64,000 bases of DNA from JAIBBG01 sp040381475 (GTDB lineage Bacteria > Bacteroidota > Bacteroidia > Flavobacteriales_D > Sanyastnellaceae): positions 1-64,000 of the forward strand of contig JBEIHH010000006.1 in the NCBI GenBank assembly GCA_040381475.1, given 5' to 3'. Position 1 is the first letter of the stretch, and each line of letters opens with the position of its first letter. Below are positions 35,988-44,629 of the stretch, in pieces. Both the position numbers and the translations under genes were made by a program. A model generated the notes under the pieces. The model was not told the DNA's origin and did no database searches. It worked only from the letters and a program-made list of their open reading frames with translations.

Positions 35988-36813
35988 CTGATTGAATAGC
36001 CGTATTGAGTAAGTTTTCCTGTTCCGATTTAAACGCGTCTGAAATGACCAGCACATGATCCATTCTTCTGAAATCGGCTCCCAACCTTATACGCAGAAGA
36101 TGATAATCATTGTCGCTATCGTCTATTTCCTCAACCCTGCCGACATAAACATTGGAAGGGAAGAATCCGGAATATCCAGATGTCACAACAGAATCGCCGA
36201 TTTCAACTGGAATATTTTTGGGCATTTCAATGACATTGGCCATACCCGGATCGCCTCCCGGCCAGCGCAGGGAAGCGGTTGTGCCTGAGCGTTTGTGACG
36301 CACGCTGGTGATGAAGTCCGCATGTATCACAGGCATCACCACTGCAAAATGTTCGCTCACGCTGCGCACAACACCCACGATGCCACCTCCTGAGATTACA
36401 CCCATATCAGGGGTGACCTCACCAAGCCGCCCGCGATCAAGTGTAATGAAATTCTTTTCACGGTTAAATGTCGCATTCACCACCATAGCTGTTCGATAGA
36501 AATACCTCTGTTGAAGTGTGGTATCAATGATAGAGTCAACGTCATGACGAATGGCCATGAAATTTTCCGGAGCCTGACTTCTGAGTTGAGCATTTTCCAG
36601 AGAGAGCTGATCGTTGATTTCACCAAGTCTGAGATATTGAGAAAGCTCAGCGCGCTGAGAATAGATGCCACCTACCCAATCACTGCTATGCTGAATAAAT
36701 TCAGTCTGATGGTAGTTGTTGTTTTTGAAAAGGAAAGTAAGGGCCAGAATCTGAAGACCAAGAAATATCAGGAACAGATAAAACCGTTGTATCAGTGCCA
36801 GTATATTCTTCAT
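35965..36813 (-). CDS. mreC: Rod shape-determining protein MreC
   Basis: 282 aa with one N-terminal helix and a periplasmic coiled-coil and beta domain. ATMVVNATFNREKNFITLDRGRLGEVTPDMGVISGGGIVGVV is split across the family's core: the DRGxxxGVxxxMGV pattern and IVGVVxSVSEHFAVVMP are clear (about 125-180). It organises RodA/PBP2 with MreB and MreD. About 130 bases separate it from mreB. Confidence 0.95.
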   Translation of the reverse strand: MKNILALIQRFYLFLIFLGLQILALTFLFKNNNYHQTEFIQHSSDWVGGIYSQRAELSQYLRLGEINDQLSLENAQLRSQAPENFMAIRHDVDSIIDTTLQQRYFYRTAMVVNATFNREKNFITLDRGRLGEVTPDMGVISGGGIVGVVRSVSEHFAVVMPVIHADFITSVRHKRSGTTASLRWPGGDPGMANVIEMPKNIPVEIGDSVVTSGYSGFFPSNVYVGRVEEIDDSDNDYHLLRIRLGADFRRMDHVLVISDAFKSEQENLLNTAIQSDAANDPR

Positions 36814-36944
36814 CGATTATCGCTGCTGTTTCAATGCTCCCGGGTTCATCTTTATTTCATTGTTGTGTTTCCAAAACCCAGGAGGCTGGGGAATTCAAGA
36901 TCACGTTTCGGATTTCAGACCGAAATAAAGTTTGGTGCCAATCA

Positions 36945-37970
36945 TCACTCACGCATGAGGAACTGAAACTTGTTGATGTTTTTGAGAGCAATTCCGGTAC
37001 CGCGTGCCACAGCCCGCAACGGATCATCAGCCACGTGCACAGGCAACTTGGTCTTCATAGAGATCCGCTTGTCGAGTCCGCGAAGCAGTGCGCCGCCACC
37101 CGCAAGATAAATTCCCGTCTTGAAGATGTCCGCAGAAAGTTCCGGTGGCGTGTGCTCCAGACAACTCATGATAGCTTCCTCAATCTTCGAAATAGACTTA
37201 TCCAGAGCATGAGCAATTTCTGAATATGACACCGCAATTTCCTTTGGAATGCCGGTCATAAGGTCGCGGCCACGCACATTGTAATCTGCCGGAGGATTGT
37301 CAAGCTCAGGTAGCGCTGCGCCGACTTCAATTTTGATCTGTTCCGCCGTGCGTTCACCGATGAGAATATTGTGCTGGCGACGCATGTACTCCTCAATGTC
37401 CTGGGTGAGTTCATCCCCTGCCACGCGGATATTTTTGTCAGTTACAATACCCCCGAGAGCAATTACTGCAATCTCCGAAGTGCCGCCACCGATATCGATT
37501 ACCATATTGCCCATAGGTTCTTCCACATCGATTCCGATTCCTATGGCAGCAGCCATTGGCTCGTGAATGAGATAAACTTCCTTGGCGCCGGCATGCTCAG
37601 CGCTATCCTTAACGGCCCGCTTTTCGACCTCAGTAATTCCGGAAGGAATGCAGATAACCATGCGCAGAGAGGGCTGAAAAAGCCCTTTGCCTTTGGCGAT
37701 CATCTTGATCATGCCCTTGATCATGTCTTCAGCAGCATGAAAATCAGCAATCACACCATCCTTCAGAGGTCTGATAGTTTTGATGTTTTCATGGGTTTTG
37801 CCATGCATCTGTTGCGCTGTGCGGCCTACAGCAACCGTTTTGTTGGTTGTGCGGTCACGGGCAATAATGCTGGGTTCATCCACAACGACTTTGTCGTTCT
37901 GGATGATGATGGTATTGGCGGTGCCAAGGTCAATGGCTATCTCCTGTGTCAGGAAGCTAAATAGGCCCAT
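36945..37970 (-). CDS. mreB: Rod shape-determining protein MreB
   Basis: 341 aa actin homologue that forms membrane-bound filaments and steers lateral cell-wall synthesis. ATP-site motifs: AIDLGTANTII (phosphate 1), VIDIGGGTSEIAVI (phosphate 2, near 158), YLAGGGALLRGLD (near 288). First gene of the minus-strand operon mreB-mreC-mreD-mrdA-rodA, with a promoter box 99 bases upstream. Confidence 0.98.
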   Translation of the reverse strand: MGLFSFLTQEIAIDLGTANTIIIQNDKVVVDEPSIIARDRTTNKTVAVGRTAQQMHGKTHENIKTIRPLKDGVIADFHAAEDMIKGMIKMIAKGKGLFQPSLRMVICIPSGITEVEKRAVKDSAEHAGAKEVYLIHEPMAAAIGIGIDVEEPMGNMVIDIGGGTSEIAVIALGGIVTDKNIRVAGDELTQDIEEYMRRQHNILIGERTAEQIKIEVGAALPELDNPPADYNVRGRDLMTGIPKEIAVSYSEIAHALDKSISKIEEAIMSCLEHTPPELSADIFKTGIYLAGGGALLRGLDKRISMKTKLPVHVADDPLRAVARGTGIALKNINKFQFLMRE

Positions 37971-38068
37971 GCGTGGTGTCCGGTTGTTTTTTGATGATCT
38001 CCTTTGGTTGTTGATTTTCGTGTGGCGCTGAATTCCTTGCAGTTCGCGCCTTCTACAAAAATCAGCCT

Positions 38069-38076
38069 CAAAGATA
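38069..38076 (-). promoter_or_regulatory. -7 box of the mreB operon promoter
   Basis: Minus-strand TATCTTTG is a perfect TAnnTTTG. It would give a leader of about 90 bases before mreB. The -33 region has only TTC. Confidence 0.5.
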
Positions 38077-38244
38077 TTTGGCAGGAAAGCCTTGCGAAGG
38101 CCGATGCTTTCAACAAATGAACCGAGTTATTAACTGTGTGTTAATTGATGAAGAGGCTACTGGAAGCATTCGGGGGCATGCTTTGAGACCTGTGTTGCGG
38201 TGCGATTTTCGATCAGCTAAATTCAAATCAGGAACAAAAGCACA

Positions 38245-38273
38245 TTTGTTCGATGGTTTTGAGAGTAATTTCG
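38245..38273 (+). promoter_or_regulatory. sod promoter, putative
   Basis: TTTG (38245-38248) and TAATTTCG (38266-38273, one mismatch to TAnnTTTG) spaced by 17 bases, ending 22 bases before the ATG. Confidence 0.4.
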
Positions 38274-38294
38274 TGCACACAAAAAACAACATAA

Positions 38295-38900
38295 ATGGCA
38301 TTTATACTTGATCCTCTTCCTTACGCATTTGATGCTCTGGAACCCCATATTGACGCGAGAACGATGGAGATTCACCACGATAAGCATCATGCGGCATACA
38401 CCAACAATCTGAACAACGCCATAGCTGGTACTGATTTAGAAAATCTATCGATTGAAGAAATTCTTGTCAAAGGATTTGATAAAATGCCGGTGCGCAACAA
38501 TGGTGGTGGCTTCTACAATCACAACTTGTTCTGGGAAATCATGACACCGGGTGGATCTCAGACACCAACAGGAGCTCTGGCCGATGCGATCAATGCGGCT
38601 TATGGTTCTTTCGAAAAATTCAAAGAGGAATTCACCAAAGCAGCTACCACACGTTTTGGCTCAGGTTGGGCTTGGCTTTGCGCCCACAAAGGCGGTAAAG
38701 TGGAGATCTGTTCTTCTGCCAACCAGGACAATCCACTCATGCCCGGTATAGGCTGCGGTGGTTTTCCGATTGTGGGAATTGATGTATGGGAACATGCGTA
38801 TTACCTACATTATCAAAATCGCCGCCCTGATTATATTGGTGCGTTTTACAATGTGATCAATTGGGATGTGGTGGGCAAAAAGTATGATGCTGCGAAATAG
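38295..38900 (+). CDS. Superoxide dismutase (Mn/Fe)
   Basis: 201 aa. Converts superoxide to peroxide and oxygen in the cytoplasm. Metal ligands: His27 (EIHHDKHHAAY), the His of FYNHNLFW (near 77), Asp and His of DVWEHAYYLHYQNRRPDYI (near 165-170). NNGGGFYNHNLFW resembles the Mn-type more than the Fe-type signature, so Mn or cambialistic is likelier. sodA/sodB naming is not possible from sequence alone. A clear terminator follows. Confidence 0.96.
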   Translation: MAFILDPLPYAFDALEPHIDARTMEIHHDKHHAAYTNNLNNAIAGTDLENLSIEEILVKGFDKMPVRNNGGGFYNHNLFWEIMTPGGSQTPTGALADAINAAYGSFEKFKEEFTKAATTRFGSGWAWLCAHKGGKVEICSSANQDNPLMPGIGCGGFPIVGIDVWEHAYYLHYQNRRPDYIGAFYNVINWDVVGKKYDAAK

Positions 38901-38923
38901 TCATACCATTTGCATAAATGAAC

Positions 38924-38951
38924 AGGGCGATCAATTGTGATCGCCCTTTTT
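38924..38951 (+). terminator. Intrinsic terminator of sod
   Basis: GGGCGATCA (38925-38933) pairs with TGATCGCCC (38938-38946) around ATTG, followed by TTTTTATTT. Confidence 0.92.
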
Positions 38952-39290
38952 ATTTGGAAATAGGTCGTAGCAGCGATCATTGGCAAAGCATCTAATCTTC
39001 CTTTCGTGATGATCAAAATATTTCAGTGCCTTCTGTCCAATACATTTATCAACACTTCAAAATCAATCAAATATATTCTTATGTTTGAAGCACTAATCTT
39101 CTAAACTTAAACCCGACAATAAATACCGATTAACCTTAGCACTCGAAATTCCGCCGAAATCCGGAACACCAAAATCTTATCACAAGACCAGTAGTGCAAG
39201 CATTTCACAAAACCATTTCTTTAACCTTATTCTATTTTCAAATGAACACTTTTAATTTGTTTTCGGAAATTCCGGTAACCCGGAAGAGTT
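38952..39290. other. AT-rich non-coding stretch
   Basis: About 340 bases after the sod terminator without a gene. It is AT-rich and contains a TATGTTTG -7-like box at 39080-39087 that could serve the following surface-protein gene. I see no repeats or RNA structure of note apart from the C tract just to its right. Confidence 0.5.
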
Positions 39291-39304
39291 ATGAACTTTT
39301 TTTA

Positions 39305-39314
39305 CCCCCCCCCC
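39305..39314 (+). repeat. Homopolymeric C10 tract near the start of a surface gene
   Basis: Ten consecutive C, preceded by seven T and A. It lies 14 bases after an ATG (39291) whose frame would join the downstream gene if the run had nine C. Confidence 0.9.
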
Positions 39315-39393
39315 ATGCCATTTTCTTCAAAAGCCAAAAGCGCTTGATGTCTGGAATTTCTTACTGACGAGAAGAATTTTAAGCTGCATTGCT

Positions 39394-41202
39394 ATGTTGC
39401 TATTCCTCCATGTGCCATCAAAGCAAGTTTTGGCTCAATCGGAATATACCTGCGAAGTGATAGGGGGTGCAGAACAGATGCTGCTCACTTTAGGTAACAA
39501 TCCAGAGTGTGGAAATTATTTGAATTATATTCCCGATGCGCACACTCAAATCATTTACGTGAAGGTCAACTTTCATTTCATTGCAAAAGAGGATCCATTC
39601 AACCCCATGAATTACACTGCCACATGGGATGGTGTAGATCCGGATAACAACTACACCGGATATGATTTCGCGGAAGCAACGATAAACATGGCCAATATCA
39701 GACTATCATCCAATTGGCAAATGAACCTATTGCCAGGAAATACAACTCCGGTTATTGATAGAAAATATCGATTTTTACTTTCAGGTGTTCATTTTTGGGA
39801 GAGTGACCAATATTGGGGTAGCCTAAACTCGAGTGCTTTAATGAACAATTTCGCAGTAAATGTCGGCGAAGAGATCAATGTGTTTTTCCAAAGTCATCCA
39901 TTAAATGGTTCTGGTATTAATGGAGGCCTGGCTAATACATCCGGCAATCGCTTCAACATTATCAGAGGATGTTGGAATGCATACGCTGAATTTGGTGACC
40001 CGAATTATTGGATCTCCGCCTATTCTATTATGCATGAAATAGGCCATAACTTTACCTTGTTGCATACGATGTTAACGGATGGTGGCGCTTGCTGTCAAAA
40101 TTGTGATGATGGTTTTACGGATACACCAACGCGGAGCCAAATACTGGCCATGGGCCTCCCGGAACCCTGTTGTCCTTCGGCATTTACTTCGCCCACTTGC
40201 AGTAACAACTTAATGGACTATTCAACCGAGGATGCCCTAACACCTCAACAACTCGGAAAGGCTCATTATACACTAACACATGGCATGCTTGCCTACATCG
40301 AAAAAGACTATTGCGAAAAAAACCCGTTACTGAATGAAACAATTGCAAGCAGTGAGAATCTAAATTGGAACAATGCAAGGATTTTCAGAGGCGATTTGAT
40401 ATTGGAACCCGGCGCAAAACTGACGATCAGATGTGATGTCTTTATGCCGCATGGTGGGAAAATCATTGTAAAGCCCGGCGCTAAGTTGACCATTGATGGT
40501 GGCCGTGTGACACACTTATGCGACCAGCTTTGGGGCGGAATTGAGGTATGGGGTAATAGCATTGAGGATCAAACACCGCAAACAAACCAGGGACAAGTTA
40601 TCATCAAGAATCTTGGTACCGTAGAATGGGCTGAAAGTGGAATTAACGCTATACGGGTGCTTGATGACGGCACATACGATTGGAGTAAGACAGGTGGAAT
40701 AATTCAATGCTCCAATGCGAATTTCCTAAACAACACACGTGCCGTATCCTTTATGACCTACAACAACTTCAATTCTACCGGCCAACTGGCCAACCGTTCT
40801 TATTTTAGAAATTGCCATTTTGAGATAACGGACGTATCTCGATTTCCCGAACAAGCACACGATTGTTTCATATCCATGTGGGGTGTAAATGGAGTCAAGA
40901 TCTATGGATGTGATTTTAAAAATTCAGCACCAGATATTACTATAGCGCAAAGGGGCAACGGGTTGAATACAGGGAAGTCAACATTTAAAGTGGGTGACTA
41001 TTGCGATGCCTCTATTCCCAATGGCACCAATTGTCCTACAAATAATTTGATCAGAAGCAGATTCGAAAATCTCAATTATGGAATTCGTTCGGGCGGCATC
41101 AATTCTGCCATGCTGTTGTCAGTTGAACACGCCCAATTCATCAACAATCGAGGTGGCATTTTTTTTGTCTGGTTTCGGCAAATCGCAAATCATCAAAAAT
41201 GA
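39394..41202 (+). CDS. M43-like zincin, N-terminal fragment as sequenced
   Basis: 602 codons from the first in-frame ATG to the stop after the T8 run. Zinc motif HEIGHNFTLLH begins at His214; Met-turn NNLMDYS; Cys-rich CCQNCDD; then beta-helix-like repeats. The leader from this ATG (MLLFLHVPSKQVLAQ) lacks a charged n-region, so the real start is probably upstream across the C10 tract. The terminal residues after GGIF are out of frame. Confidence 0.75.
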   Translation: MLLFLHVPSKQVLAQSEYTCEVIGGAEQMLLTLGNNPECGNYLNYIPDAHTQIIYVKVNFHFIAKEDPFNPMNYTATWDGVDPDNNYTGYDFAEATINMANIRLSSNWQMNLLPGNTTPVIDRKYRFLLSGVHFWESDQYWGSLNSSALMNNFAVNVGEEINVFFQSHPLNGSGINGGLANTSGNRFNIIRGCWNAYAEFGDPNYWISAYSIMHEIGHNFTLLHTMLTDGGACCQNCDDGFTDTPTRSQILAMGLPEPCCPSAFTSPTCSNNLMDYSTEDALTPQQLGKAHYTLTHGMLAYIEKDYCEKNPLLNETIASSENLNWNNARIFRGDLILEPGAKLTIRCDVFMPHGGKIIVKPGAKLTIDGGRVTHLCDQLWGGIEVWGNSIEDQTPQTNQGQVIIKNLGTVEWAESGINAIRVLDDGTYDWSKTGGIIQCSNANFLNNTRAVSFMTYNNFNSTGQLANRSYFRNCHFEITDVSRFPEQAHDCFISMWGVNGVKIYGCDFKNSAPDITIAQRGNGLNTGKSTFKVGDYCDASIPNGTNCPTNNLIRSRFENLNYGIRSGGINSAMLLSVEHAQFINNRGGIFFVWFRQIANHQK

Positions 41203-42919
41203 TTTTGATTGGGTGGAAATAGTGGAAGAGAATCAAGAACAAACCTTTGGTGTGTATTTACAAGAATGTGTTGGATATGAAGTGGAAGAAAACTTCTTCG
41301 ATGCACACGATGGTGAAGAAACATATGGTATTGCCGTAAATAACTCAGGCCAGTACTCCACACTTATCTATCGCAACACGTTTCACCGATGCAAAGCGGC
41401 CTCCATGGTATATGGCCTCAACAGGGTATTGACAGGTACTTCTGACGACCATCCCGGCCTTGAGTGGAGTTGCAATATTTATGGTGAAAATGGCAATGAT
41501 GCAAGTATGAATTACTATGGCATAGGACTTTGGAACAATGCTTCCCATGCGAGTTTCCAAGGTGTATTGTCGCAAGAGGGTGCGGCGGGAAATTTATTCT
41601 ACCCTGAATGCAACCCTGGCAATGGCATAGATGCCGAAGAAAGAGAATTGAAACTTTTGGAACAAGAACAACCCTCGTATTACAACTATATCCATACTCC
41701 GAATAACACGACAGAACCACTTTGCAGAACTTTTGGAATAGGGTTGTTGAATAATGGTGTAGACGGATGGGTCTTTGGAATGCCTGGTGTTTGCAACAAA
41801 AACATCAGCACCGAGAAACCACCCACACTTCATGCTCCTCTGGTGCTGTTCAACCACAATATTTATAACCAACTTCAGCCTGCCTATGATGGCTACGTGA
41901 ACAATGGCAGTGGAGAAAGTTTGTCGTTACTGATAAGGGATCAATCCAAAACGAGCATTGAAGTGCGCAACGCCCTCATGGACGCTGCACCACGTGTGGC
42001 CGATCAATTGCTGATAGATGCATTACACCGAACACCCGCCATGGATGGGTGGCACATGGCGCAAGCCTTGTTGGCCAATTCACCATTACAAGATGCAGTG
42101 CTGGCTGATTTGGAGCAGACCAATTATTTAGAGTACTACAAAATACTGGTGAACAACAACCAGCCAGGCGGCCTTTCCACCCGCACTTTGATGGCCATGG
42201 ATGCCACACACTACCGCTCAGAGCAAGACAATGCCAAGGACGATTTGATACGAAGCTATGCTGGCGACTATGAAGAAACTACCTATTGGCCCGAATTGAC
42301 CCAGGCAACCGTGGACTTCAACTATTGCATACAACCTTGGGAAAAGGCGACCATAGAATTGGAGAAAGGTGATTATGCTGCAGCTTCTATTACTTTGGCC
42401 AGTTGCAGCGAGGACCCTGCCCGCTGTGAAATGCTTGCACTGGACTTGGAAATGCATCAAAATGGTATGGCGGGCAATGGACTTATGCCTGCTATACGAA
42501 GTGGACTGGCCAATATTGCAGCCGATCCCGAGAATATGATGCATGCCACTGGAAGTGTGCTGTTAGAATTTTGGGGAGGCGCGCCCTATGAAGAGTTCTT
42601 GGCATTGCCCGAGGGTGCACAGCTCAGATCTCAACGTATCAAAGGCAACAATGATGTGGTCGAAATTCAAACCATCAATGCGTTTCCCAATCCTGCAAAT
42701 GACATCTTGCGCATTACTTGTATTTTGCCCAATGAAGCCGAATCAGCTACTTTCTCTATTTACAATCCGCAAGGACAATTAATTGAAACACTCGATGCAC
42801 GCCAAACCAATGGTATTTTTGAATTGAATACCAAAAGTTGGGTGGCAGGATTCTATTCTGTTGAACTGATTGCAGATGGTATCAAGTTAGGAAAAACTTC
42901 AATTGCTATTGTACATTAA
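41078..42919 (+). CDS. C-terminal fragment with T9SS sorting domain
   Basis: 613-codon frame; the true continuation begins only after the T8 run (41167), residues before that being a shadow. FLSGFGKSQIIKNDFDWVE and later beta-helix-like turns follow, then a helical segment (about 270-450) and a T9SS type A domain (FPNPANDILRI, NPQGQLIET, AGFYSVELIADG). It is not a separate gene but the 3' part of the gene starting at 39291. Confidence 0.75.
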   Translation: MEFVRAASILPCCCQLNTPNSSTIEVAFFLSGFGKSQIIKNDFDWVEIVEENQEQTFGVYLQECVGYEVEENFFDAHDGEETYGIAVNNSGQYSTLIYRNTFHRCKAASMVYGLNRVLTGTSDDHPGLEWSCNIYGENGNDASMNYYGIGLWNNASHASFQGVLSQEGAAGNLFYPECNPGNGIDAEERELKLLEQEQPSYYNYIHTPNNTTEPLCRTFGIGLLNNGVDGWVFGMPGVCNKNISTEKPPTLHAPLVLFNHNIYNQLQPAYDGYVNNGSGESLSLLIRDQSKTSIEVRNALMDAAPRVADQLLIDALHRTPAMDGWHMAQALLANSPLQDAVLADLEQTNYLEYYKILVNNNQPGGLSTRTLMAMDATHYRSEQDNAKDDLIRSYAGDYEETTYWPELTQATVDFNYCIQPWEKATIELEKGDYAAASITLASCSEDPARCEMLALDLEMHQNGMAGNGLMPAIRSGLANIAADPENMMHATGSVLLEFWGGAPYEEFLALPEGAQLRSQRIKGNNDVVEIQTINAFPNPANDILRITCILPNEAESATFSIYNPQGQLIETLDARQTNGIFELNTKSWVAGFYSVELIADGIKLGKTSIAIVH

Positions 42920-42931
42920 TATTCTCAAATC

Positions 42932-42967
42932 AACCATCCCGATAATTCTAATCGGGATGGTTTTATT
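42932..42967 (+). terminator. Intrinsic terminator after the split gene
   Basis: AACCATCCCGAT (42932-42943) pairs perfectly with ATCGGGATGGTT (42951-42962) around a 7-base loop, followed by TTATTCTTTT. It separates the split gene from the next T9SS gene. Confidence 0.85.
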
Positions 42968-42977
42968 CTTTTGAAGG

Positions 42978-44534
42978 ATGAAACAGATATTGATTTTTAT
43001 AGCAATTTCTCTGATTGCTTTTACTTGCCACTGCCAACAATTTGAATTGTTGTATGATCATTATGGATTTTCAAATGATGGTGGAGCAATAAGTAGAGTG
43101 GATAGTGGTTTTTTTACTACCCACCTTGCTTCATATCCAATTCTGGGCTTTACAACTCTTATTGCGTATTTTGACGATCAAGGCATTTTGCTTTGGGACA
43201 CCTCGCTCACGAGTAGTACAGAGGAATTTTCACAATCCAATTGGAATACAAACATTCTTGATACCCAAAATGAACAAGAGAAATGGGTTATTGGGAATTA
43301 CGCGTCACAAGGCGAAAATGGAAATCTACCTTTTCTTCAAAAGTTTAATGTCAATGGAACTGCCATGGAACTGATCATTTTAGACACCTTGGCAACACAA
43401 AGTCCATATACATATGGAGGAATTGTTAACGATCTTGGAATATTTATCATGTGTAGGAACTCGGCCAATAACAAATTAATGATAATCCATTGCAACTCGG
43501 AAGGTGAATACTTGGAACATTATGAATATGACACGGACTTATTATTTCATGCGCAATGCATCGTTGATGTTGGGGATGGATTTATTGTGGGTGGCTGGAA
43601 TTATGCCAATCAAACCGACGCCAATAATAATGACGCACAACAATACATCCGAAAATTCAGCTACGATGGCGAAAGTCAATGGACAAATACCCTGGCTTAT
43701 GGCGACAACGGCAACTATGGCGCTGTTGGTATTGTGGCATTGGATAATGGTAATTATTTATTCGGTGGTACGAAACTCATAGACAACATAAGCACTCAGC
43801 CACTTATAGGCGAGCTGGATGCGACTACGGGCGACACCCTTTGGACAAAACTCTTTTTTGACGGAGAGGTAGAGTATGATCCCAACAATCTTTCGACATT
43901 TAATTCAATCAATCGCTTACACGGGTTTAAGAAACTTGCCGATGGTGGCTTTTTGGGTGTTGGCGAATGTCGGCATGATATAATTCCCGATTCAGCCTTC
44001 GGCCCTTTAGACAATGCGGCACTTATGATGAAATTGGACTCAGAATACAACCTCCTTTGGAAAAGAATATTTGTACCCGAAGGTTATGCAGAACTTGATG
44101 CTTCTCCTGCACAATGTCAATTGAACGATTTTGTGGAGAATGAAGACGGCTCGATAACTGCTCTGGGAAGGGTTTACATGTACACCGGATCCGGCCCGCA
44201 GGGCGGCTATATCCAAGATTCTTATATCATCCGTGTGGATAGCTTTGGCTGCCTTATCGATGGCTGTGAAGTGGGTATGGTGGAACATGAAACTAATCAA
44301 CTGTTATCGGTCTATCCAAACCCAACTGCCAAAGCAGTAACCATAGAGTTTCCCTATTTCGATGATTGGCGTGCGGCTATATTCAATGCAAATGGCCAGC
44401 TCGTATATCAAACCCAGATTGAAAACAAAATCAAAACCACAATTGATTTGCAGGGTTTACCTTCGGGTTTTTACATGTTGAGGTGTTTTAGTGGCCATCA
44501 AGCTGACTTCACACACGCAATAATAAAACAATAA
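42978..44534 (+). CDS. T9SS-secreted repeat protein, function unknown
   Basis: 518 aa with signal peptide to about CHCQ (residue 20). The body is a series of about 50-residue units of the type DGGFLGVGECRHD / NGNYLFGGTKLID / GDGFIVGGWNYAN, each ending with a LDxxG..LW strand, which suggests a beta-propeller. The end is a T9SS sorting domain starting VYPNPTAKAVTIEF and ending AIIKQ. No enzyme motif is seen. The start of the 58777-63225 protein has a similar propeller-like segment. It shares the low-GC composition of the preceding gene. Confidence 0.8.
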   Translation: MKQILIFIAISLIAFTCHCQQFELLYDHYGFSNDGGAISRVDSGFFTTHLASYPILGFTTLIAYFDDQGILLWDTSLTSSTEEFSQSNWNTNILDTQNEQEKWVIGNYASQGENGNLPFLQKFNVNGTAMELIILDTLATQSPYTYGGIVNDLGIFIMCRNSANNKLMIIHCNSEGEYLEHYEYDTDLLFHAQCIVDVGDGFIVGGWNYANQTDANNNDAQQYIRKFSYDGESQWTNTLAYGDNGNYGAVGIVALDNGNYLFGGTKLIDNISTQPLIGELDATTGDTLWTKLFFDGEVEYDPNNLSTFNSINRLHGFKKLADGGFLGVGECRHDIIPDSAFGPLDNAALMMKLDSEYNLLWKRIFVPEGYAELDASPAQCQLNDFVENEDGSITALGRVYMYTGSGPQGGYIQDSYIIRVDSFGCLIDGCEVGMVEHETNQLLSVYPNPTAKAVTIEFPYFDDWRAAIFNANGQLVYQTQIENKIKTTIDLQGLPSGFYMLRCFSGHQADFTHAIIKQ

Positions 44535-44629
44535 CAATTTGAAAATGTTTGCTTTGATGGGCAAAAAGAAACTTGTTGAATAACAGCAAGAGACGAACAC
44601 AACCAACTTTCCGTTGTTTCTTTGCACAC

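Larger units (their letters stand above)
37971..38294. other. Divergent promoter region mreB / sod
   Basis: About 324 bases without a gene. It holds the mreB -7 box (38069-38076) and the sod promoter (38245-38273). A 77-codon frame at 38078-38311 has no family similarity and overlaps the sod start. Confidence 0.7.
39291..42919 (+). pseudogene. M43-like T9SS surface protein split by two homopolymer frameshifts
   Basis: Read with one C fewer in the C10 run (39305-39314) and one T fewer in the T8 run (41159-41166), an ATG at 39291 would run in one frame to the stop at 42919, about 1,208 aa. The predicted product: long n-region with a TRR pair, hydrophobic core and signal cleavage near QVLAQ; M43-type zincin HEIGHNFTLLH with NNLMDY Met-turn and many Cys; right-handed beta-helix-like middle (GKIIVKPGAKLTIDGG and similar); C-terminal T9SS sorting domain starting FPNPANDILRI. 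As sequenced the frame is broken at both runs. Both breaks have exactly one extra base in a homopolymer, so phase variation, decay or a read error are all possible. Confidence 0.7.

Noticed and set aside
37371..37964. 197-codon frame on the plus strand
   Set aside because: It is antisense to mreB.
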